This document shows positions 37,453-47,591 of a DNA stretch of 64,000 nucleotides, piece after piece. Under the pieces are notes generated by a model. That model was not told the DNA's origin. It worked only from the letters and a program-made list of their open reading frames with translations, and did no database searches. Origin of the DNA: Aureococcus anophagefferens (Eukaryota > Sar > Pelagophyceae > Pelagomonadales > Pelagomonadaceae). The stretch spans positions 589,474 to 653,473 of the forward strand of contig NW_008705567.1 in the NCBI RefSeq assembly GCF_000186865.1, read 5' to 3'. The translations under genes were made by a program, and so were the position numbers. Positions within the stretch are counted from its first letter, which is position 1; the number at the start of each line of letters is the position of its first letter.

Positions 37453-38778
37453 ATGCTCTCGTCGCATCGTGCGCGCCTCGGCTGCGCCGCGTGCGTCGCC
37501 GGCGGCGCGTCGCTGGCGGCGCTGCTGCTGGCCTGGCGCCCCCACGAGTCGACGGTCGTCAAGCTGCGAGGCTACGTCCATTTATACAATTGGCTCTACC
37601 GCAACGACACGTCGTCGGACGCCGCCTGGGAGCGCCGCCTCGGCGAGCTCCTCGAGGCGGCCCTCGCGGCCGAGCGGGCGGCCTTTGGCGACGACGCGAA
37701 CGCCGACGCCGCGAAGCGCGCGCTCTTCCGGGCGCAGCTCGACGGCCTCACCGGTCCCGGCAACCGGTTCAGCGCGCTCGGCCGCGCGCTCGCGCGGAAG
37801 GACCTCGTCGCGACGCTCGCGCGCCGCAGAGCCTTCGCGGACCGCTGCGCCGCGGCGGGCCCGCTGCCGCCCCTCGCGGGCGTCGTCGTGATCGCGGGGC
37901 TGCCGCGGACCGGGTCCACGTTCCTCCACCGATTGCTCGCCGTCGACGAAGGCACGCGGTCGCCGCTCTGGTGGGAGCAGATGCACGACGACCCGGCGCC
38001 CGCGGCCTCGCCCGACGACCCGCGCGCCGCGGAGGTCGCGAGGGCGCTGCGAGGCCTGGCCGCGATCTCGCCGAACGCGCTCTCCGAGTTCGACAAGTTC
38101 CACAAGCTCGGCAGCGGCGAGGTCGAGGAGTGCGCGCCCTTCCTCCGCCGCTACTACAACGACATGGACAGCGTGCTCTTCGCGCCCCGCGCGCTCGACG
38201 CGCGGTCCAGATGGCTCCGGGACCCGGCGGTGGACAAGTCGTTCCTCGCCCGGCACCTCGTCGCCTGGCTCCGCCTCCAGAACGCGGACGAGGCCTGGAT
38301 CCTCAAGGCGCCCCTCTTCACCTACTTCCTCGACGAGCTCGAGGCGGCGCTCCCGCCGTCGACGACGTTCGCGTTCACGAGCCGCGACCCCCGGAGCGTC
38401 GTCCCGTCGACCTGCGGCATGGCCGAGGTCTCCGCGGCGCTCAAGGCCGACTGGACGACGCCGGACTTCTTGCACCTGCTCGGCGAGTCCGTGGCCGACC
38501 GCCTCGCGGCCTGGGCGGGGCTCCAGGCGGACTTCGCCGCGCGGCGGCCGGACGCGGTCCGCGTCGCCTACGACGACCTCGTCGCGGACCCCCTCGCCGT
38601 CGTGGAGCTTATCTACGCCGCCTCGGACCGGACCCTGACCCCGGAGACGCGCGCGGCCATGGACCGCCACCTCGCGGAGAACAGGCAGCACAAGCACGGC
38701 CGGGCGGCCTACTCCCTCGCCAAGTTCGGCCTCGCGGACCTGTCCCGGTTCGACGCGTACGCGGCGACCTTCCTTTAA
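37453..38778 (+). CDS. Sulfotransferase (PF13469-like), type II membrane protein
   Basis: A 441-residue protein. An N-terminal hydrophobic segment (about 10-27) is a signal anchor, consistent with a Golgi lumenal enzyme. The PAPS 5'-phosphosulfate loop is GLPRTGSTFLHRLL (about 148-161), and the 3'-phosphate motif is FTSRDPRSVVPS; LKAPLFTYFLDEL lies between them as in the sulfotransferase_3 family. The motifs are complete, so activity is likely. The acceptor, a carbohydrate or a small molecule, cannot be told. Its stop codon TAA overlaps the stop of the GH32 gene on the opposite strand by four bases. It differs from the sulfotransferase at 5274 in family and is not a duplicate of it. Confidence 0.9.
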   Translation: MLSSHRARLGCAACVAGGASLAALLLAWRPHESTVVKLRGYVHLYNWLYRNDTSSDAAWERRLGELLEAALAAERAAFGDDANADAAKRALFRAQLDGLTGPGNRFSALGRALARKDLVATLARRRAFADRCAAAGPLPPLAGVVVIAGLPRTGSTFLHRLLAVDEGTRSPLWWEQMHDDPAPAASPDDPRAAEVARALRGLAAISPNALSEFDKFHKLGSGEVEECAPFLRRYYNDMDSVLFAPRALDARSRWLRDPAVDKSFLARHLVAWLRLQNADEAWILKAPLFTYFLDELEAALPPSTTFAFTSRDPRSVVPSTCGMAEVSAALKADWTTPDFLHLLGESVADRLAAWAGLQADFAARRPDAVRVAYDDLVADPLAVVELIYAASDRTLTPETRAAMDRHLAENRQHKHGRAAYSLAKFGLADLSRFDAYAATFL

Positions 38779-40262
38779 GGGAGCCACATGGACCCCATGG
38801 CCCAGGCGCTCAGGGACGCCGTCGCGTTCGCCGGCGCGAGGAGCGCGACGGCGCCCCCGGCGCCGTAGGCGCGCGACGCGACCCGCGCGCGGCCGCCGTC
38901 GAAGAACGCCTCGCCGACGCTCCCGTCGACGAGGACGCGGACGCGCAGGAGCTCCTGGGTCGCGGGGATCGACAGGAAGCCCGCGCCGCCGGTGCCCTCG
39001 ACGCGGCCGCGGACGAGGCCGCCCGCGGCGCCCAGCGGCGTGAACGTGTAGGCGAAGGTCCCGTTCTGCGCCGCGACGCCGACGGGCCCCGCGGCCCAGC
39101 CGCGGAAGTCGACGACGACGTCGAGGTGGCGCCCCGCGACGCCCGCGGCGGCCCACGCGCCCGCGCCCGCGGCGGACGCGTTCGCCGCGAGCGCCGCGGT
39201 TCGAAGGGCCGCGAGCTCCGCGACCGGGTTCACGAGCACGCTCGTCGACGGGTCGTCGGCGCGCGCGGGCGCGACGACGCGCGGCGCGGTCTGCGCGCCG
39301 AGCCACGTCTGGTTCTCCGGCGTCTCCGCCGGCTCGTCGAGCCAGGCGTACTGTATCCGCCGCCCGTCGGACGTCTCGTAGCCCTTGGGGTACTTGGCCG
39401 CGCCGTAGTCGTAGGCGAAGAAGCTCGCGTTCGCCGTCGACCCGGCCGCGAGCTCCGCGGCGACCGCGCGCGCGCGCGACCCCGAGACGGTAAACGTCCG
39501 GTTCTCGCCGAGCTCGCCGACGACCGCGCCGCCCGACGCCAGGTGACAGCCGAACGAGTTGATGCCGAAGACCCACCGGTCGGCCAGGGGGTAGAAGTCG
39601 GAGCAGGGCACCGCGCACGCGGCGCACGCCGGGCAGTCGAGCGCGCCCGCCTCGTCCCACGCCACAAAGTCCGCGGACGCGAAGAATTTCACCGCGAGCG
39701 GCCGGCCGCCCTCGATGGTCGTCGTCCAGGTGCCGCCCTCGCGCCACGCGGCCGTGCAGCCGAGCGGGCCCGCGAGCGGGCCGCCGCGGACGTCGCCGTC
39801 GAGCGGGTTGCGCGGGTCCTTCGCCCACGTCACGAGGTCCGGGTCGTCGGGGTCCGCGGGCCGGGCGCCGGCCATGTGGCTGCCGGGCATGGCCGGGTAG
39901 GTCGCGACGGGGCGGCCGCCGACGACCGTGACCGAGCCCGTGAAGACGCCCTGGGCGTCGTAGGGCGTCGGCGACCCGTCTCCGTCGACGCCCGGCACGA
40001 GCGCCGGCGGCAGGCACGTCGCGTGGCTGAGGTTGCCCGCGACGTGGCCCCAGGAAATGAGGCGGCCGCCCGGTCCCGGGCCGGGCGTGTCGTCCCTGGC
40101 GTACTGGTAGAAGAGGTGGTGCCTGCCTTTGAATTCGAAGGGGGCATTGGGGTCGTTGAGCCAGCCGCCGCCGCAGCCCGCGGGCGACACGTGGAAGATG
40201 GGCGCGTAGATGTCGTCATGAGTTGCCACCGCCGCTACTAGCAGGCTCGTCCACAGCGTCAT
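38775..40262 (-). CDS. GH32-like (invertase family) protein lacking two catalytic residues
   Basis: A 495-residue secreted protein starting MTLWTSLLVAAVA (signal peptide); in-frame Mets at 40301 and 40334 are alternatives. The five-blade propeller motif WLNDPNAPF keeps the nucleophile Asp (37), and GVFTGS and DFYPLADRWVFGINS follow the GH32 order. But where GH32 enzymes have the stabilising Arg-Asp-Pro this protein reads Leu-Gly-Cys (GPLGCTAAW), and where they have the acid/base Glu-Cys it reads Pro-Cys (AVPCSDFYPL). Two of three catalytic residues are therefore absent. It may be a sugar-binding or regulatory relative rather than a hydrolase. The C-terminal beta-sandwich is present. The frame is intact, which argues against simple decay. 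Confidence 0.85.
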   Translation of the reverse strand: MTLWTSLLVAAVATHDDIYAPIFHVSPAGCGGGWLNDPNAPFEFKGRHHLFYQYARDDTPGPGPGGRLISWGHVAGNLSHATCLPPALVPGVDGDGSPTPYDAQGVFTGSVTVVGGRPVATYPAMPGSHMAGARPADPDDPDLVTWAKDPRNPLDGDVRGGPLAGPLGCTAAWREGGTWTTTIEGGRPLAVKFFASADFVAWDEAGALDCPACAACAVPCSDFYPLADRWVFGINSFGCHLASGGAVVGELGENRTFTVSGSRARAVAAELAAGSTANASFFAYDYGAAKYPKGYETSDGRRIQYAWLDEPAETPENQTWLGAQTAPRVVAPARADDPSTSVLVNPVAELAALRTAALAANASAAGAGAWAAAGVAGRHLDVVVDFRGWAAGPVGVAAQNGTFAYTFTPLGAAGGLVRGRVEGTGGAGFLSIPATQELLRVRVLVDGSVGEAFFDGGRARVASRAYGAGGAVALLAPANATASLSAWAMGSMWLP

Positions 40263-40364
40263 TAATGAAGGCAGCCCCAGAATGCTGAAGTGACGGACCA
40301 TGCCGCAAGCGGAACCGGCTAAGTTGGACTTCAAGCTCAGTTCACGTTGACTTCGACTTGAAGG

Positions 40365-40393
40365 GGTTGTTCACTTGGTTGTTCACTTGGTTG
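40365..40393. repeat. 12-bp tandem repeat upstream of the GH32 gene
   Basis: GGTTGTTCACTT occurs twice head to tail, followed by a partial third copy, between the GH32 start and the 3' end of the 2OG gene, both on the minus strand. It lies where the GH32 promoter should be. Confidence 0.7.
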
Positions 40394-40434
40394 GCCTGCC
40401 CGGTCCCGAGGCTCGGAAAACAAAAAAAACACGC

Positions 40435-41814
40435 TTACAGACCCACGAGCGCGAGGCGCGCGCGCCGCTCCGCCGGCTTCCAGTAGCGCGCGAGGGGCCG
40501 GGGGACGCGGCCGCCGCAGTAGAGCACCGCGAGCCGCGCGTCCGCGTCCCGCGTCCGCGCCGCATAAAAACACTCCGCCGCCGCGGCCAGGTCCACGGGC
40601 ACGCCCGGCGCGTCCGCGAGGTAGAGCCGGCCGAGGACGCCCGCGGCGGCCGCGGGCGCGCCGTTGCTCGCCGCGCGGCGGAGGAGCTGCACGGCGTCGC
40701 GCGCGCGGCCCGGCGCGGCGTCGAGGAGCGCCTCGGCCGCGTCGACGCAGGCCGGCGCGTGGCCCAGGGCCGCCGCGGCGTCCAAATCGCGCGCGTCGCC
40801 GCCGAGGGCCCAGCACGCGTGGGCCGCGCCGCCGTCGCCGCCCGCGGCCGCGCGCCGGAGCCAGCGCCGCGCCGCGGCCTCGTCGCGCGCGGCGCCGTCG
40901 CCGGCGAGCAGCGCGCGGCCGAGGTAGCGCTGGGCCGCGGCCTTGCCCGCGCGCGCCGCGGCGCGCCAGGCGCCGATCGCCGCCGCCCGGTCGCCGCGGC
41001 CGTGGCGGAGGACGCCGAGGTTCAGCGCCGCGTCCGCGGAGCCGCGAGCCGCCGCGGCCTCGTAGGCCGCCTCGCCCTCGGCCTCGAGGGCCGCGCGCTC
41101 CTCGGCGGTCGCGGCGCTGCGCGCGCGGACGCAGGCGCGCGCGCCGACGTTGTAGAGCGCGTCCGCGTCGCCCCGCGCGGCCGCGCGGTCGTACCAGGGC
41201 GTCGCCGCGTCGCGGCAGCAGCTCCGGGGCTTGAACCAGCACACCAACGAATAGCGGCTCCCGCGGTCGACGCGGACGCCGTGGCGCAGGTCGAAGCCGT
41301 GCGCGAAGCCGTCGCCGCGGGCTAAGGGAGCGAATCGCGCCGAGGCGGGGCGCGGCGTCGGCTGCGCGTAGTAGCCGCCGTCGTAGTCGTCCGCGTCGTT
41401 GAGCGCGACGACCAGGGTGACGAACGCGTGCGCGTCGAAGTGCGCGGGGTGTTTCCGCCGCTCCGACGGCAGGTAGCGCCGCACGAGGGCCTGGTAGGGC
41501 TCGAGCGTCGCGCACTTGAAGCGCTCGCGGAGGTACGGCAGCGCGCGGCCGAGGAGCGGCCGTTCCAGCGCGCGGCACGCGCCCTCCGAGAGCACGTCGC
41601 CCCTGTCGAAGATGAAGCATTCGAAGGTCGGCTCGCGGTCCACGGAGTCGGGGCCGCGCGCGAAGTCGAGGGTGCAGGCGAGCAGGCGCCGCGTCTCGTC
41701 GACGCTGAGGAGCGACGGCAGCGCGAAGGCCTTGGGAGCGACGGCGGCGCGGCGCTCGACGACGCCCGCTGGGCCGACGCGCGGCTCGCCGAGGGCCATT
41801 TTTGGTAGGCCCAT
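40435..41814 (-). CDS. 2-oxoglutarate/Fe(II) dioxygenase with Sel1-like repeats
   Basis: A 459-residue protein from MGLPKMALGE; a longer frame upstream to 41949 is uninformative. The N-terminal half is a prolyl-4-hydroxylase-type domain: KHPAHFDAHAF with the Fe ligands His125 and Asp127, GGYYAQ, and DLRHGVRVDRGSRYSLVCWF with the third Fe ligand His178 and Arg187 for 2-oxoglutarate. The C-terminal half has about five Sel1 (TPR-like) repeats, such as GSADAALNLGVLRHGRGD and AAQRYLGRALLAGDG. The enzyme would hydroxylate a protein substrate held by the repeats. No leader or anchor is visible. It is divergent to the saposin gene (198 bp) and in tandem with GH32. Confidence 0.82.
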   Translation of the reverse strand: MGLPKMALGEPRVGPAGVVERRAAVAPKAFALPSLLSVDETRRLLACTLDFARGPDSVDREPTFECFIFDRGDVLSEGACRALERPLLGRALPYLRERFKCATLEPYQALVRRYLPSERRKHPAHFDAHAFVTLVVALNDADDYDGGYYAQPTPRPASARFAPLARGDGFAHGFDLRHGVRVDRGSRYSLVCWFKPRSCCRDAATPWYDRAAARGDADALYNVGARACVRARSAATAEERAALEAEGEAAYEAAAARGSADAALNLGVLRHGRGDRAAAIGAWRAAARAGKAAAQRYLGRALLAGDGAARDEAAARRWLRRAAAGGDGGAAHACWALGGDARDLDAAAALGHAPACVDAAEALLDAAPGRARDAVQLLRRAASNGAPAAAAGVLGRLYLADAPGVPVDLAAAAECFYAARTRDADARLAVLYCGGRVPRPLARYWKPAERRARLALVGL

Positions 41815-42012
41815 TGTTCGCGCGCTGCGACGCGTCGCGCGCGACGGAGGACGCTGCGCACGACGGAGAACGTTGGCGCGACGACAGAGGACGCTGCGCA
41901 CGCTGCGGCGCTCTCGAGAGGCGAGGCAGCCCAGTACCTTGTCGTTCAATTGAACTCAATGTGCACAATAACGGTCATGATCCCATCGAGACGCATTGTT
42001 CATCAGAAGACC

Positions 42013-42546
42013 ATGTCCCGCGTCGTAGCAGCCCTCCTCCTCCTCCTCGGGCCGGCGAGTGCCGGGCTCGAATGCACGCTCTGCAAGAGCGCCATGGAAA
42101 AGGTGGACGAATCCGTGTTGGACGTCAACGCCACGGCCGTAGTGGAGTCCACGTGCGAGAAAGTGCCCGACATCCTCGGGGCCCGGGCCAAGTGCGTCGA
42201 GGAGGCGAGCGCCGCCGTGGACGACATCCTCAACAAAACCGTCGCTACGGCCCTGGACCCCGAGACGGCCTGCGAGTGCCTCGGCGCCTGCGACGGCGGC
42301 GACCGCGCGCGCGCCGCCGTCGGTTCCATCGAATGCGCGCTCTGCGAGGCGGCCGTCGAGGCGACGGACGCGGTGCTCAAGCTCAACGCGACGCAGGCGG
42401 CCCTCGAGAAGCTCGCCGACGAGGCCTGCGCGGCCCTCGGCCCGCTCGCGGGCACCTGCGAGAAGCTCTTCGCGGGCTCCATCGACGGCATGGTCCAGTG
42501 CGAGGTCGCGACCGCGCTCGCGCCGGCGACCTTCTGCGCCTGCTAG
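42013..42546 (+). CDS. Secreted protein with two saposin-like domains
   Basis: A 177-residue protein; the ATG at 42013 gives the signal peptide MSRVVAALLLLLGPASAG. Two saposin-type modules follow, each with the spacing CxLC...C...C...C: first LECTLCKSAMEKVDESV to ACECLGAC, then IECALCEAAVEATDAV to TFCAC. Saposins are small disulfide-bonded helical domains that bind lipids and help lysosomal enzymes or perturb membranes. Each module seems to have the usual six cysteines, and N-glycosylation sequons (NAT, NKT) are present. The product is expected in a lysosome-like compartment or outside the cell. The stop is 7 bp from that of the large ankyrin gene. Confidence 0.85.
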   Translation: MSRVVAALLLLLGPASAGLECTLCKSAMEKVDESVLDVNATAVVESTCEKVPDILGARAKCVEEASAAVDDILNKTVATALDPETACECLGACDGGDRARAAVGSIECALCEAAVEATDAVLKLNATQAALEKLADEACAALGPLAGTCEKLFAGSIDGMVQCEVATALAPATFCAC

Positions 42547-42553
42547 CCGGGGG

Positions 42554-45500
42554 TTAACAGCGCGCCGCGAGGCGGCGGAGCTCGCCCGCGGTCGCGGCGG
42601 CCTCGGCGTCGTCGCGCGCGCGCTGGCCGTCGAGGCGCGCCTCGCGGTCGGCGTCGAGGCGCGCGGCGACGTGGCGCCGGAGGGCCGGCGAGCCGACGCG
42701 CTTCGCGAGCTCGACGGCGCCGTGGTCGAGCCTCGCGCGCGCGTGGAGGAGCGCGTGGGCGACGTCCTCGTGGCGCTGCTCGAGCGCGAGGCGCAGCGGC
42801 GACTCGGCGCCCGCGCGGTCGACGACGGCGCCGCGGCGCAGGAGCAGCTGGACGGCGCCCACGTGGCCGTGCTTCGCGGCCAGGTCCAGCGCCGACCGGC
42901 CGCTGGACGCGCGCGCGTCCGCGTCCGCGCCGCCGTCGAGGAGCGCCTCCGCGGCGTCCGCGGCGCCGCGACGCGCCGCGAGGTGGAGCGCCGTCGTCGC
43001 CGTCGGCGCGGCCGCGTGGGCCGCCCCGCCGGGCCAGGCCTCGAGGAGGAGCGCGACGAGCGCGGCGTCGCCGGCGTCGGCGGCGTCGAAGAGCGGCGGG
43101 AAGCCGCGGCGGTCGAACGCGCGCGCGGCCGCGGGCGCCGCCGCGAGCACGCGGCGCGCGGCCGCGGCGCCGCCGGGCCCGGCGACGGCCGCGTGGAGCG
43201 CCGTGCGGCCGTCGGACTTGCGCGTCGCGCCCGCGACGTCGACGCCGCGCGCGAGGAGGTCGTCGACGGCCGCGGCGTCGCCGCGCTCGCACGCGCGGAG
43301 GAGCCGGCTCGCCGGCGGCGGGCCGGCCGCGGGGGGGCGCCGCGGCGCGCGCGCGGGCCGCGGCGCGCGCGACGCCGACGACGCCGCCGACCGCGACGAC
43401 GCCGCCGACCGCGACGACGTTGCCGACCGCGACGACCGGCCGCCGGACGCGGGCCGCCGCGGCGCGCGCGACGGCGCGGCCGCGAGGCCGGGGATGGCGA
43501 GCGGCGTGACGCCGGGCGGCGGCTTCGCCGCGGGGGCCGGCGGCTCGGCGGGGGGCTCCGCAGCGGTTTCCGGCGCGCCGGCCTCGGGGGCCTCAGTGGG
43601 CGCCGGCTCGGGCTCATCCGCCGGCGCGTCCTCGGGTGTCATCGGCGAAGGCGCGGGCTCGTCGACGGGCGAAGGCGCGGGCTCGTCGACGGGCGAAGGC
43701 GCGGGCTCCTCGACGGGCGACGCGGGAGGCTCGTCGTCGGGCGTTCGCGCCGGCTCGTCCTCGACGAACGGCGAGGGCGACGCGGCGGACTCCTGGCCCT
43801 CGACGAAGGGCGAGGGCGACGCCGCGGCGGCGAGCATCTCGTCGACGAAGGAGAGCGTCGACTGGATGCGCGTCTTGCGATCGACGATTTCGGGCTCGCT
43901 CGCGGCGTCGTCCTCCTCCGTCCGCGGCGGCGCCGCGGGACTCGCTTCGCTCTCGGTCGGCGGCGGCCCCAGGACGCCAACGTCGTGCTCCGGCGCGGCG
44001 ACGTCGCCATCCGGGACGACGGCGCTCTCGTCCGGCTTCGGTTCGGGCGCGTCGCCGTCCGTAAAGGGCTCCGCGTCGTCCGCCGGCGACTCGGCCACTG
44101 CGTCGCGAACCGGCGACGCAGTCACTGCGTCGCCCGCCGGCGACTCGGCCTCCGCGTCGCCCGGTCGCGACCGAGCCGGCGACTCGGGAGCCGCGAGATC
44201 GCCGGCCGCCGCGGTCTCGTCGACCCCGGGCGGCGGCGGCGGCGTCGCCCCCGGCGGCCGGTCCGCGAGGGCCCAGCGGCGGAGGAAGGCGACGACCTTG
44301 ACCTGGCGCGCCTCGCACGCGATGCCGACGACGTCGACTTTGTGCACGGTCCTCCACCGCGGGTCCGCGCCGAGATCGACGAGGCGCCGGACGGTCCCGA
44401 CGTCGCCGACGGCGGCGGCGGCGTGGAGCGGCGTCCAGCCGTTGCCGTCGGCGTAGGCGAGCGCGGACGTCCGGAGGAGCGCGAGCGGCGCGCCGCGGCC
44501 GCGCTCCGCGCGGAGCACGGCCTCGAGGCGGCCGAGGGGCGCGTCGGCCGCGGCCGCGTCGCGGCGCGCGACGGCGCGGAAGAGCGCGCGGCCGAGGAGC
44601 CGGCCCCGGGCGACCTGGCGCCCGCGCGGCATGGGCGGCTTCGGCGGCGGCGGCGGCGCGTCCGCCGCGGCCGCGGCCGGCGGCGGCGGCCTCCGCGGCG
44701 CCGCGCGCCGCGCGGCGAGGTAGGCCTCGCAGGCGTGGTTGCCCGCGGCCCGGGCCGCGGCGAGCGCGCCGCGCGACGGCGCCGCGCCCGCGGCGAGGAG
44801 CCGCGCGCAGCAGGCGACGGCGGCCTCGTCCGTCGCCGCCGCCGCGGCCAATCGCAGCGGCGGGCCGAGCCGCGTCGACCCGATGCGGACCTTCGTCGCC
44901 GCGAGCGCCGCCCGGTCGGCGCCCGCGAGGCGGCCTTCGACGGCGCCGACGTCGCCGCGGCGGCAGGCGTCGAGCACGGCGAGGTGCGCGTCGAAGCCGG
45001 GCTCGCCCCGGTCGACGCACGGCGCGTCGTCGTCGTCGTCCGCTTCTTCTTCTTCCTCCGCCGCCTCCTCGGGCGCGTCGTCCCTGGCCTCGCTCTCCGG
45101 GGGCGGCGCGCCCGCGGCGTCGAGGGCGGCCGTCACGAAGGCGAACTCGGACTTCGACTCGTCCTTCGACTCGTCCTTCGTTTCGTCTTCGTCGTCGTCG
45201 CGTCGTCGCGCGGAAAGCCGCCGTCGCTGCCCGTCGGGCTCGGGCTCGGCCGGCCGACGGGGCTCGCGAGCGAGTCCGCCGGGCTCGCGGGCGGCCGCGG
45301 GCTCGCGCGCGGGCTGTCGCGCATCGCGGGGCTCCGGCGGTCGCCCGCGACGACGTCGAGCGCCGCGGCCGCGGCGGCCTCGTCCGGCGGCGGCGCCTCG
45401 CCGAGCGCTTCCCGCAGCTCCGCGAGCACGTCCCGGTTCTCGGGCCGGTAGAGCCAGTACTGGTCCGCCCGGTTGTCGTCGCCGCAGACGTGGCGCGTCG

Positions 45501-45846
45501 TCGCGTGCTCCCAAAACGACCGCGACGGGTCGAGATCCAAACCGCCGGGCGGGACGACCTCGGGCGTCTGCGCCCGGTACTTGGCCTCGACGGCGTCGAG
45601 CTCCGCCTCGCGCGCCGCGTAGCGCTCCGCGGCGAGCTTCTTGAGCTCCTCGGCCGTCGTGTGGAAGCCCGTGCCCGGCTCCACGTCGCCGGCGAGGAGC
45701 AGCGCGCGCGTGAGCTCCTTGTCGGTCGGTTGGCGCGATGTCTTTGTAGCGTCATTTGGCGTGCCGTCGTCGAGGCGCCGCGGCGCCAGCGATGCGTCGC
45801 GATCGTCGAGGCGCGACGACGCGAGCCGGCGCTTGCCGGTCTCCAT
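42554..45846 (-). CDS. Large ankyrin-repeat protein with Pro/acidic linker
   Basis: A protein of about 1,090 residues if the two frames are one gene. The 5' frame (45846 to about 45200) encodes METGKRRLASSRLDD and a charged helical region with SFWEHATTRHVCGDD. The 3' frame (about 45240 to 42554) encodes an acidic segment, an N-terminal ankyrin set (NGWTPLHAAAAVGDVGTV), a long disordered Pro/Glu/Ser linker with a 24-bp unit (PAPSPVDE) three times near 43640-43710 and an 18-bp unit (SRSAAS) three times near 43375-43440, then a C-terminal ankyrin set (TTALHLAARRGAADAAEALL). The frame switch at about 45190-45240 needs an intron of 3n+2 or an indel; I could not place it. A scaffolding role is likely. 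The gene is divergent to GT4 (137 bp). Confidence 0.7.
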
Positions 45847-45983
45847 GATGGATGAGCTGCCCGCTCATGTACGACGGCATCTTGAACTTCAAGCAAAGGG
45901 TGGAACCTGGTCGAAGCGGGAAGCATGGGCCGATAAATTAACCCTGCGCGCAGCGACCTGGACGCCTTCCTTCGAGCGCTGCA

Positions 45984-47516
45984 ATGCTGCAGCTGTCCGT
46001 CGCGCTGCTGCGCCTGGCGGTGGCGTCCTCCATGGCGAGCTACCTCGTGCGCGACGAGTACTGCGGCACGCCGCTCACGGAAGGCGTCGACCTCATGGGC
46101 GCGCCGACGGTGGCGAGCGCCGGCGCGGACCTCGCGGTCGACGCGGCGGGCGCCGTGGCGCTGACGTCGGAGAAGTTCGCGCGCTACGTCGAATACGTGC
46201 TCGAGAGCGCCGGCGGCTTCGCGCGCTGCGACGGCGCCGTCGGCTGCGGCGGGACGCGCTGCGCGGTGCGGCGCTTCCGAGGCTCCCCGGCGGCCGGCGC
46301 GACGCTGGCGGCGGCCGGCGCCGTGCGCTACGCGTGGTCGACGTCCTACGGTGCTGTTGCGGTTGGTGTGGGAGGCGCGGCGGAGGCGTGCGACGCCGCG
46401 CCCGTGGCCGCGCTCGAGTGGACGCTCCGCGTCGGCTGCGACTTCAGCGGCTTCTTCGTCGAGCTCCTCGGCGTCGCCGCGGCGCTGGACGAGCTCCTCG
46501 GCGACCGGTTCTCCGTCGCGGGCGTGCGCTGCGACGGCGCCGCCGCGGCAAAGCTCCTGCCGGGGGAGGCGGCGGCGCTCGCGGCGGCGACGGGCCGCGC
46601 GGCCGCGCCGGGCGCCGCGCGCGTCGTCCACGGCCTCTGCGAGGCCGGCGACGCGGCGCCGGCCGTCGCGCGGCTCATGGTCGAGCGCGCCTACGCGCCG
46701 GGCCGCGACGACGAGATCTACGCCTGCGCGCGCCGCGCGGCCGCCGTCTGGGCGCCGACGGCTTGGGCGGCCGAGCAGTTCCGCGCCGCGGGCGTCGCAA
46801 ACGTCGCCGTCGTGCCCGAGGCCGTCGATGCGGAGGCCATGTCGCCCGACGCGGCGCGCGCCGACGCCGCCGCGGCCGCGGCCGTGGCCGCGCGCCTCGG
46901 GCCGCGCCCCGCGTTCCGCGTCCTTTCCGTCTTCAAGCTCGAACGCCGCAAGGGCTGGGACGTGCTCCTCGACGGATGGTGGGACGCCTTCGACGGGACC
47001 GACGACGTCGAGCTGGTGGTCCACGCCTACAAGCCGTCGTGGATCCCCGGCGACGGCGTCGACGAAGCCGTCGCGAAGCGCCGCGCGCGACACGCGTGCT
47101 CCGGAAGCGCCGGCGGCTGCGCGCGCGTCGCGTGGCTCGGCGAGGTGTCGCTCGACCGGCGCGAGATGCGCGCGCTCTACGCCGCCGCCGACGCCTTCTG
47201 CCTGCCGACGCGCGGCGAGGGCTGGGGGCTGCCGGTCCACGAAGCGATGGCGATGGCGCTGCCCGTCGTCGCGACGAATTTCTCCGGCGTCGCCGCGCTC
47301 GCGGCGGCGGCCGACGCGTGGCTGCTGCCGCCGGGGGAGCTGCGCGGGGGCTTCGCGCAGCCGACGGCGCGCGACGTCGCGCGGGCGCTCCGCGACGTCG
47401 CCGGCGACCGCGCGGCCGCCGCGGACGTCGGGCGGCGAGGGCGAACGCGCGTCGCATCTTTGTTTTCTCCCGAGGCCGTCGCGCGCGCGATCGTGGCGGC
47501 AGTTGAGGATGTGTAA
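45984..47516 (+). CDS. GT4-type glycosyltransferase, secreted or ER-lumenal
   Basis: A 510-residue protein. A signal peptide (MLQLSVALLRLAVASSMA) is followed by a Cys-containing N-terminal domain (YVEYVLESAGGFARCDGAVGCGG) that I do not recognise. The GT-B glycosyltransferase part has VHGLCEAGD, the domain linker SVFKLERRKGWDVLLDGW, and the nucleotide-sugar-binding EX7E motif GEGWGLPVHEAMAMALPVVA (about 411-430) typical of family GT4. It would transfer a sugar from a nucleotide donor; donor and acceptor are unknown. A lumenal GT4 enzyme is unusual, since most face the cytosol. The last codons contain the 15-bp sequence that recurs at 48544. Confidence 0.85.
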   Translation: MLQLSVALLRLAVASSMASYLVRDEYCGTPLTEGVDLMGAPTVASAGADLAVDAAGAVALTSEKFARYVEYVLESAGGFARCDGAVGCGGTRCAVRRFRGSPAAGATLAAAGAVRYAWSTSYGAVAVGVGGAAEACDAAPVAALEWTLRVGCDFSGFFVELLGVAAALDELLGDRFSVAGVRCDGAAAAKLLPGEAAALAAATGRAAAPGAARVVHGLCEAGDAAPAVARLMVERAYAPGRDDEIYACARRAAAVWAPTAWAAEQFRAAGVANVAVVPEAVDAEAMSPDAARADAAAAAAVAARLGPRPAFRVLSVFKLERRKGWDVLLDGWWDAFDGTDDVELVVHAYKPSWIPGDGVDEAVAKRRARHACSGSAGGCARVAWLGEVSLDRREMRALYAAADAFCLPTRGEGWGLPVHEAMAMALPVVATNFSGVAALAAAADAWLLPPGELRGGFAQPTARDVARALRDVAGDRAAAADVGRRGRTRVASLFSPEAVARAIVAAVEDV

Positions 47517-47591
47517 TTTATCGTCGTTTTCGTTTTTTTAGCTTTTTTTAGCGATTCCACTCTTGTGGCAAATTTTAAACCAAGCGTGGAG

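Noticed and set aside
37275..40241. Plus-strand open frame of 988 residues over the sulfotransferase and GH32 genes
   Set aside because: It overlaps both motif-supported genes in a wrong frame and contains no motif.
42554..45846. Two separate ankyrin-related genes instead of one
   Set aside because: The 5' frame has no stop-bounded domain of its own and runs directly into the acidic start of the 3' frame; one gene with a frame switch is simpler, but this is not proven.
43614..47240. Minus-strand open frame of 1208 residues across GT4 and the ankyrin gene
   Set aside because: It is antisense to the well-supported GT4 gene and in a different frame from the ankyrin repeats; low-complexity composition.
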